Assembly (NCBI RefSeq): GCF_019879105.1
Contig: NZ_CP082249.1
Span: 3,596,001 to 3,660,000, forward strand
Length of the DNA stretch: 64,000 bases
Reading direction: 5' to 3'
Source of the DNA: Natrinema sp. SYSU A 869
GTDB taxonomy: Archaea; Halobacteriota; Halobacteria; Halobacteriales; Natrialbaceae
The notes below the pieces were generated by a model. That model did not search any database, was not told where the DNA came from, and saw nothing but the letters and a program-made list of their open reading frames with translations. Of this stretch, positions 59,764-64,000 are shown piece by piece. The first letter of the stretch is position 1. Every line of letters begins with the position of its first letter. The position numbers and the translations under genes are program-made.

Positions 59764-60969
59764 CTACGGCTCGTCGGTTTCGACGAGCACCGTTCGGACG
59801 ACATCCGGGTCCTCGAGCAACTGGTGTTCGGTATAGCTTCCCTCCGCGCTCCCGCCGCTCCGGCGGGTCTGCTCCAGGATATCGAGGAAGGCGTGTTCTT
59901 TCAACAGATCACGGACCCGTCGCAGCGAGAGGGGTTCGGAGCTCTCCTGCCGACAGATCTCTTCGTAGACGTCGTAGATCTTCGTCGTTCGGAACCCGTC
60001 CTCGTCGGCCGTGTTGAGCGAGAGGACGGCAAGTGCCTGCAGGACGTATCGCGAGTGAGGCGTCGACCCGCGGATGAGTTCCCGAAATCGATCGGTTTCG
60101 GCTCGCTCTCGTGCCTGAACGACGAACTCTTCGCGAACCGTTTCGCTGCCCTTCGACTGGGCGATCTCGCCGGCGTATCGGAGGATATCGATCGCCTTCC
60201 GTGCGTCACCGTGTTCGCGGGCGGCCAGCGCCGCGGCTCGCGGAATGACTGAGTGCTCGAGGACGCCGTCCTTGAACGCGTCGCTGCGGGCCTGCATGAT
60301 GTTCCGGAGCTGATTCGCGTCGTACGGCGGAAAGACGAACTCCCGTTCGCAGAGACTGGACTTAACCCGCTCGTCCAAGCGGTCCTTGTACTTGATCTTG
60401 TTACTGATCCCGATCACGCCGATCTTGCACGACTCGAGTTTGCCGGCCTCGCCCGCGCGAGAGAGTTGCATGAGAATGTCGTCGTCGTCGAGTTTGTCGA
60501 CCTCGTCGAGGATCACGAGGACGACATCGTACTGGGAGTCAAGCACCGTCCAGAGCCGCTTATAGTATGTCGAGGTGCTGAGTCCCTTGTCAGGGATCCG
60601 GACGTCGGTGATTGCCGGCTCGTTCAGCGAGTGGGCGATCGTTTGGACGGCCTGGGTCTCCGTGTTGTCCTGTGCGCAATCAACGTAGGCGAACGCGGAG
60701 GTGACGTCCTCGTCCCCCGCGACACGGACGGCCCGTTCCGAGATGTACTTCGCACAGAGGGACTTGCCCGTCCCCGTCTTCCCGTAGATGAGGAGATTAC
60801 TCGGACTCTGCCCGAAAATCGCGGGATTGACAGCGTTCGCGAGTTCCGAAATCTCATCGTCCCGGCCAACGATCCGGCCCTCCGCCGGGAGATGATTGAT
60901 CTCGAGGAGCTCCTTGTTCTCGAAGATCGGGTCGTCGCGCGTGAACAGGTCGTCGCCGGAACTCGACAT
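59764..60969 (-). CDS. orc1: Orc1/Cdc6 replication initiator
   Basis: 401 residues from ATG 60969. It has the AAA+ Walker A LLIYGKTGTGKSLCAKYI, Walker B VVLVILDEVDKLDDDD, sensor 1 GVIGISNKIKYKDRLDERV and ISDRLDE-like region, and sensor 2 HGDARKAIDILRYAGEIA. The C-terminal part (SPHSRYVLQALAVLSLN, RRVRDLLKEHAFLDILEQTR) is a winged helix that reads the boxes. It loads MCM at the adjacent origin. The first box starts 7 bp upstream of the ATG, so it probably represses its own promoter. The longer frame (61014) would run through that box and is rejected. Confidence 0.95.
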   Translation of the reverse strand: MSSSGDDLFTRDDPIFENKELLEINHLPAEGRIVGRDDEISELANAVNPAIFGQSPSNLLIYGKTGTGKSLCAKYISERAVRVAGDEDVTSAFAYVDCAQDNTETQAVQTIAHSLNEPAITDVRIPDKGLSTSTYYKRLWTVLDSQYDVVLVILDEVDKLDDDDILMQLSRAGEAGKLESCKIGVIGISNKIKYKDRLDERVKSSLCEREFVFPPYDANQLRNIMQARSDAFKDGVLEHSVIPRAAALAAREHGDARKAIDILRYAGEIAQSKGSETVREEFVVQARERAETDRFRELIRGSTPHSRYVLQALAVLSLNTADEDGFRTTKIYDVYEEICRQESSEPLSLRRVRDLLKEHAFLDILEQTRRSGGSAEGSYTEHQLLEDPDVVRTVLVETDEP

Positions 60970-60975
60970 AGTCGA

Positions 60976-60996
60976 ACACCGTGTTTCCGGTGAAAT
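60976..60996 (+). repeat. ORB 1 (orc1 side)
   Basis: ACACCGTGTTTCCGGTGAAA at 60976-60995. It lies immediately upstream of the orc1 start and is expected to bind Orc1. Confidence 0.85.
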
Positions 60997-61148
60997 AGCC
61001 CTTCCGTTTGACATCGGAGACTTGAGTACGGAACGGGATTCGGTGGAACAGCCCTGAGAACCAGATATACAACGGATTCAGATTCGGCGCACGGGCTCGA
61101 GGCGGCCTACTCGATGAAGCGGTTCAATGATTTATCGGCCGCGAACAC

Positions 61149-61169
61149 ACACCGTGTTTCCGGTGAAAC
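61149..61169 (+). repeat. ORB 2 (orc1 side)
   Basis: Same 20-base box, followed by CGGGG; same orientation as ORB 1 and 173 bp away. Confidence 0.85.
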
Positions 61170-61269
61170 GGGGAGAAGCCGTGGGGACGGTCCAGTTGAA
61201 ACGGGGGTTCCGTTCCCCGGAACCCTGATGTCTGCGAGGAGAGCGTCGCCAACGACCGACAACGAGGGC

Positions 61270-61470
61270 CGACGCTGACGACAATCGCTATATGACAATT
61301 GCAAGATGAGAAGCGAGTATCGTATCGTGCGTTGCCTTTCCGATCACTGGAAAACTATGAACTGATTCACTTGGTGGACTATACTCATATCTACTATTTA
61401 TGTATTCCTATAACATATTGGCATGGCACTGAAATTCTCACCATAGTAGAGGAGAATACTACCACATCAC
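61270..61470. other. A/T-rich candidate unwinding element
   Basis: The 200 bp contain runs such as CATATCTACTATTTATGTAT (61387-61406) and CTATAACATATTGGC, in strong contrast to the GC-rich chromosome. It lies between the two opposed groups of boxes. Confidence 0.7.
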
Positions 61471-61504
61471 ATCATCGTCCACAGCAGGGACCGTCCTCGA
61501 CGGC

Positions 61505-61524
61505 TTTCACCGGAAACATGGTGT
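61505..61524 (-). repeat. ORB 3 (one mismatch)
   Basis: TTTCACCGGAAACATGGTGT; a T replaces C relative to the other boxes. Opposite orientation to ORB 1 and 2. Confidence 0.75.
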
Positions 61525-61718
61525 GTGTCTGTATGAGCATTCGAGTCCGTCCCAGATGCGGGAACTCGAGTTCGCTCCAGTTGCGGGATCTCGATTGCTG
61601 TCGGCACGTGCTCCCGTTCTCTACTTGTTCCGGTGTCCAACGGATCAAGATATCTTGAGTAGCCCATTTTTCGGCCGCCATCGATCGATACCTTCAGTAA
61701 TTCCGATGACTCCGTAAT

Positions 61719-61739
61719 ATTTCACCGGAAACACGGTGT
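61719..61739 (-). repeat. ORB 4
   Basis: Contains TTCACCGGAAACACGGTGT followed by GTGGG; opposite orientation to ORB 1 and 2. Confidence 0.85.
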
Positions 61740-61811
61740 GGGCCAAATCCAATGGAACTGTCCCCTGACGACCGAGTCGATCGCGATATTCGACAGCCGA
61801 CATCGTTCGTA

Positions 61812-61832
61812 ACTTCACCGGAAACACGGTGT
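61812..61832 (-). repeat. ORB 5
   Basis: Contains TTCACCGGAAACACGGTGT; 93 bp from ORB 4. Confidence 0.85.
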
Positions 61833-61937
61833 GTCGAGTCGTTCCAGCCTCGATCGTCGTTGACTCTCCTATCGGGAATGTCTGGTGTTACCGAAAATCG
61901 GCTGATCGACCGTTCGTTCGCTCTCGGTTTCCGATGC

Positions 61938-61958
61938 GATTCACCGGAAACACGGTGT
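61938..61958 (-). repeat. ORB 6
   Basis: Contains TTCACCGGAAACACGGTGT; 126 bp from ORB 5. Confidence 0.85.
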
Positions 61959-62004
61959 GTCTCCCCGTCCTGGCCCCCACATCGTGTCTCTGGCGATCGA
62001 ATGA

Positions 62005-62025
62005 ATTTCACCGGAAACACGGTGT
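62005..62025 (-). repeat. ORB 7
   Basis: Contains TTCACCGGAAACACGGTGT followed by GGGGC, the outermost box on this side. Confidence 0.85.
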
Positions 62026-62185
62026 GGGGCGGGTCCCAATACGTGTACTCCCTCGAGAAGGATGCCCGCGTCACCTCCACGGATCGGTTACCCGACGGTC
62101 CACGAATTCGTCGCTCGGTATTCAAATCGAATACTGCGCAGTCGGCCAGTCCATCAACTGGCCGATCCGTCAGTCGCAGTCGGTT

Positions 62186-62362
62186 TCAGTAATAGTAGAG
62201 TTCGAGTTCGTGACCGCAGTTCCGGCACCGGGTTTCTTTCCCCAGTAGCGGATTCGAATCGCTCTCCGGGTGGATCCCCGGCCCCGGCGGGACGGTCGCG
62301 TTGACCATCGTCTCGCATTCCGGGCAGCCGATATGCATATCTGCATGACCTGTACGGGACAT
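62186..62362 (-). CDS. Small zinc-ribbon protein (58 aa)
   Basis: From ATG 62362: MSRTGHADMHIGCPECETMV, then NATVPPGPGIHPESD and ETRCRNCGHELELYYY. Two CxxC pairs (CPEC and CRNC) form a zinc ribbon. A TATA-like AACTATTTGG lies 27 bp before the ATG on the coding strand. It is the first gene on the right side of the origin. Function unknown; such proteins may be partners of nucleic-acid enzymes. A shorter start at MHIGCPEC is possible. Confidence 0.72.
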   Translation of the reverse strand: MSRTGHADMHIGCPECETMVNATVPPGPGIHPESDSNPLLGKETRCRNCGHELELYYY

Positions 62363-62812
62363 CACTCGAGCGTAGTCGACGGCCCCAAATAGTTATCGGA
62401 GTCGTACGGAACCGCTGTCGCTCCCATCTGATCGTTCGATCGCTATAGAGTCGGATTTACGCCGCGAAACGACCGAAACGGGTGCGGAATTCCGTCGGCC
62501 GTTCGTCCGCCGATTCGACTCCGTTTGGATGTCGTTGGTAACCCGAAAGCCGTTGTTTCCGACCCGAGCTCGGTGACCGATCTCGGATGACTATCCCGAC
62601 TCGCCGCAGACACGGTTCCAGCACCGGCATCTGCTCTCCCGGCAGTGGTCGACTGACTGACGGACCCATTGCCCGAGCGGTACCGTCAAAAGCACCGGTG
62701 TGCACCATCGCAGGTGAAAGGCCGAACAGTCCGTAATCTCGAAGCGGAGAAGCGATACAGTAACTAGTGATTCGGACTGCACAGTGTCTCGACTGCACAG
62801 CGCCTCCGACGA
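62363..62812. other. Intergenic region, nothing convincing
   Basis: About 450 bp. Open frames exist on the minus strand but have poor composition (R, S and C-rich, no motif). The left part carries the promoter of the zinc-ribbon gene. No repeat of the origin type is present. Confidence 0.4.
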
Positions 62813-63961
62813 CTAAACGGTGTACGTGATATCGTCGAACTCGAAAAACGCCGTCTCGTAGCCGTCGTGACGGGATACCTGTGTGGGCGAATTGACGGTA
62901 ATCGTCACACGGTCGTCCGCTGCGAGATCGGCGATCTCGAGTCCGTAATGATGGCCGATCTCGCCGTCGAGCGTTTCTGCGAGTGCCCCCTCCTGGACGA
63001 TGTCACCGTCGCGTTCGACGGCGACGGACAGGGACATCAGCGGGAGGATAATGTCGTTGTACGGCGTTCTGGGACAGACTGCCAGGTACGACTCCCCACC
63101 GGTGAACCGGTCGGCGTCGATCACGAACGCGGTGATCGCCGCGTCGCCGCTGCGCTCAGTTCCGAGTGACTCACCCGGAATGTCTGCGATCGGCGGCCCC
63201 TGTCCTGTCGGCGGTGGCCCGAGTTCACCGCCGTGGTCGCCGCTACCCTCACTGTGATCACCGTCGTGGTTACCGCTGCCCTCGCCGTGGTCCATCACCG
63301 ATAAGGCGTCACGGTTCCCTCGCTTGCTCTCCTCGATCGTCTCGAAAGAGAGGTCGTTGACATCCGATCGGGCGTACTCGAAGTCGACCTCGAGCGAGGC
63401 CGCCGATTTAAACCGCCCCTCGAACGCGCCAGTTCGCTCGAGCGAAACAGGACCGGCCCGGATGCGGGCCGTGTACTCGCCTTCGCTGGGCAGCCGGACG
63501 TTGTCGCCGTAGTGAAATCCCATCCGCTGGGAGAGCATCGGCCACGGCGACGAGATGCCCGCATCGACCGGCGAGCCGTCCTGTAGGATCTCGACTTGCA
63601 TGTCCACCGGAAGGACGGTGTGGGTTTCCCGGTCCCAGAGGGTGACCATGAGGTGGTGGCTGTCATCGGTGTTGACATCGACGAGCTGTTTCCCGTCGCT
63701 GGTGGCCTCAACGGTCCAAAACCGATGCGGAAAGGTATAGGAAATTGCGACGGCGTAGTCGCCGTCGGCTGCCATCCCGTAAGTTCCCATCTCCTCGCGC
63801 GAGGACGGGAGGTAGACGGCGTCGGGGCGGTTCTCGACGAGCGGCGGATTCGCCCACGCGGACTCTTCTTCGAACCCGAGTCGCTCGAGACAGCCGGCGG
63901 TTCCGACGGTCCCGACGGCTCCGATCGTGGCTGTTCCGCGGAGGAAACCCCGGCGATTCAT
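62813..63961 (-). CDS. P19/Tp34-like metal-binding lipoprotein
   Basis: 382 residues from ATG 63961. MNRRGFLRGTATIGAVGTVG ends in TAGC, a twin-arginine signal with lipobox, so the protein is lipid-anchored outside the cell. The first mature domain (DSHHLMVTLWDRETHTVLPV, DMQVEILQDG, MGFHYGDNVRLPSEGEYTAR, FKSAASLEVDFEY) resembles Fe2+/Cu2+-binding P19/Tp34 proteins, with His and Met as likely ligands. A His/Gly/Asp-rich linker (HDGDHSEGSGDHGGELGPPP) joins a second beta-domain that ends at YTV. Metal uptake is an inference; no permease is in view. The right neighbour lies outside the window. Confidence 0.8.
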   Translation of the reverse strand: MNRRGFLRGTATIGAVGTVGTAGCLERLGFEEESAWANPPLVENRPDAVYLPSSREEMGTYGMAADGDYAVAISYTFPHRFWTVEATSDGKQLVDVNTDDSHHLMVTLWDRETHTVLPVDMQVEILQDGSPVDAGISSPWPMLSQRMGFHYGDNVRLPSEGEYTARIRAGPVSLERTGAFEGRFKSAASLEVDFEYARSDVNDLSFETIEESKRGNRDALSVMDHGEGSGNHDGDHSEGSGDHGGELGPPPTGQGPPIADIPGESLGTERSGDAAITAFVIDADRFTGGESYLAVCPRTPYNDIILPLMSLSVAVERDGDIVQEGALAETLDGEIGHHYGLEIADLAADDRVTITVNSPTQVSRHDGYETAFFEFDDITYTV

Positions 63962-64000
63962 TGGACAATCCTTGGGCACCGGCGACAAAACGCCTGTTGG

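Larger units (their letters stand above)
60970..62185. other. Replication origin (oriC-type) with inward-facing ORBs and an A/T-rich region
   Basis: Two boxes on the orc1 side (60976, 61149) and five on the other side (61505 to 62025) face each other across an A/T-rich stretch at about 61270-61470, the expected unwinding element. A G/C hairpin (GGGTTCC-7-GGAACCC, 61205-61225) lies between. No gene is present. Orc1 next to its origin is the normal arrangement in haloarchaea. This may be the main origin of the chromosome or of a large plasmid. Confidence 0.88.

Noticed and set aside
62457-62798. 113-residue minus-strand frame in the right intergenic region
   Set aside because: Composition rich in R, S, C and P, no recognisable fold; probably random in GC-rich DNA.
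63603-63623. ORB-like sequence CACCGGAAGGACGGTGTGGG inside the lipoprotein gene
   Set aside because: It differs from the origin boxes in the central AAACA part and lies in a coding region where CACCGG and ACGGTGTGG encode PVD and HTV; judged coincidental, though a binding test would settle it.
1-64000. CRISPR array or cas genes
   Set aside because: No regularly spaced 24-40-bp direct repeats were found by eye; the repeats present are ORBs, hairpins, a 21-bp tandem and an 88-bp duplication.

Overview
The window is chromosomal DNA from a halophilic archaeon (class Halobacteria). The evidence is high GC with strong G/C at third codon positions, very acidic proteins, leaderless genes with a TATA-like box about 27 bp before the start codon, haloarchaeal families (TrmB, bacterio-opsin-activator-type regulators, DacZ, PhaE/PhaC, PhoU with an AbrB domain), Tat-lipoproteins and an Orc1/Cdc6 gene beside origin recognition boxes. 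A Natrialbales-like genus (Natrinema/Haloterrigena type) is a guess from gene content only.

Layout. 1-8.1 kb is an accessory zone. It holds a nested pair of transposons (an IS630 element inside the right end of an IS1341-type tnpB element), a duplicated left end, a wrecked VapBC pair, a coiled-coil operon divergent from a phiH1-repressor-like gene (plasmid or provirus flavour), a TrmB regulator and two gene tails meeting at a junction. 8.9-13.8 kb is a polyhydroxyalkanoate island: phaR-phaP-phaE-phaC and phaB on the minus strand, with a PhaJ-like hydratase divergent. 13.8-17.5 kb carries a phosphohexomutase-family enzyme, cytidine deaminase and uridine phosphorylase (nucleoside salvage). 17.5-19.1 kb is dacZ-mscS, a c-di-AMP synthase coupled to a mechanosensitive channel. 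19.1-20.8 kb is a gene-poor integration hotspot beside tRNA-Leu(UAG), with att-like copies of the tRNA 3' end and two non-autonomous elements. 20.9-26.7 kb is housekeeping: a TFB-like protein, CoaD, fused malic enzyme/phosphotransacetylase, a PQQ-type lipoprotein and ribosomal protein S8e. 26.8-33.2 kb has an aldo-keto reductase, a complete IS200/IS605 element, a PhoU-type regulator, a polyphosphate-kinase tail cut by another tnpB element, and that element. 33.2-45.9 kb is mostly ordinary metabolism and repair (phosphatase, riboflavin reductase, gamma-glutamyltransferase, enoyl-CoA hydratase, MsrA, CBS, GlpA-like oxidoreductase, ADP-ribosylglycohydrolase, CobA, an ABC exporter). 46-48.4 kb has a probable TumE-like toxin with a winged-helix partner under a triple-repeat operator, and a gene broken by an in-frame stop. 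48.4-59.6 kb has cobyric acid synthase, regulators, a metalloprotease, trehalose synthesis (otsA-otsB) and an M24 peptidase. 59.6-62.4 kb is a replication origin: orc1/cdc6, an A/T-rich unwinding region, and recognition boxes that face each other. The right edge holds a P19/Tp34-like metal-binding lipoprotein.

Two themes cut across the window. First, at least seven single-base losses, most of them in homopolymer runs, break otherwise well preserved genes (three tnpB sites in two genes, vapC, maeB twice, the metalloprotease). An eighth possible case is the IS630 A7 run. Because a core metabolic gene is hit twice, sequencing undercalls are as likely as true pseudogenes. Second, several operons link signal to function: PhaR with granule proteins, c-di-AMP synthesis with osmotic pressure release, and Orc1 with its own boxes. 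All names come from reading the translated sequence; no database search was run.
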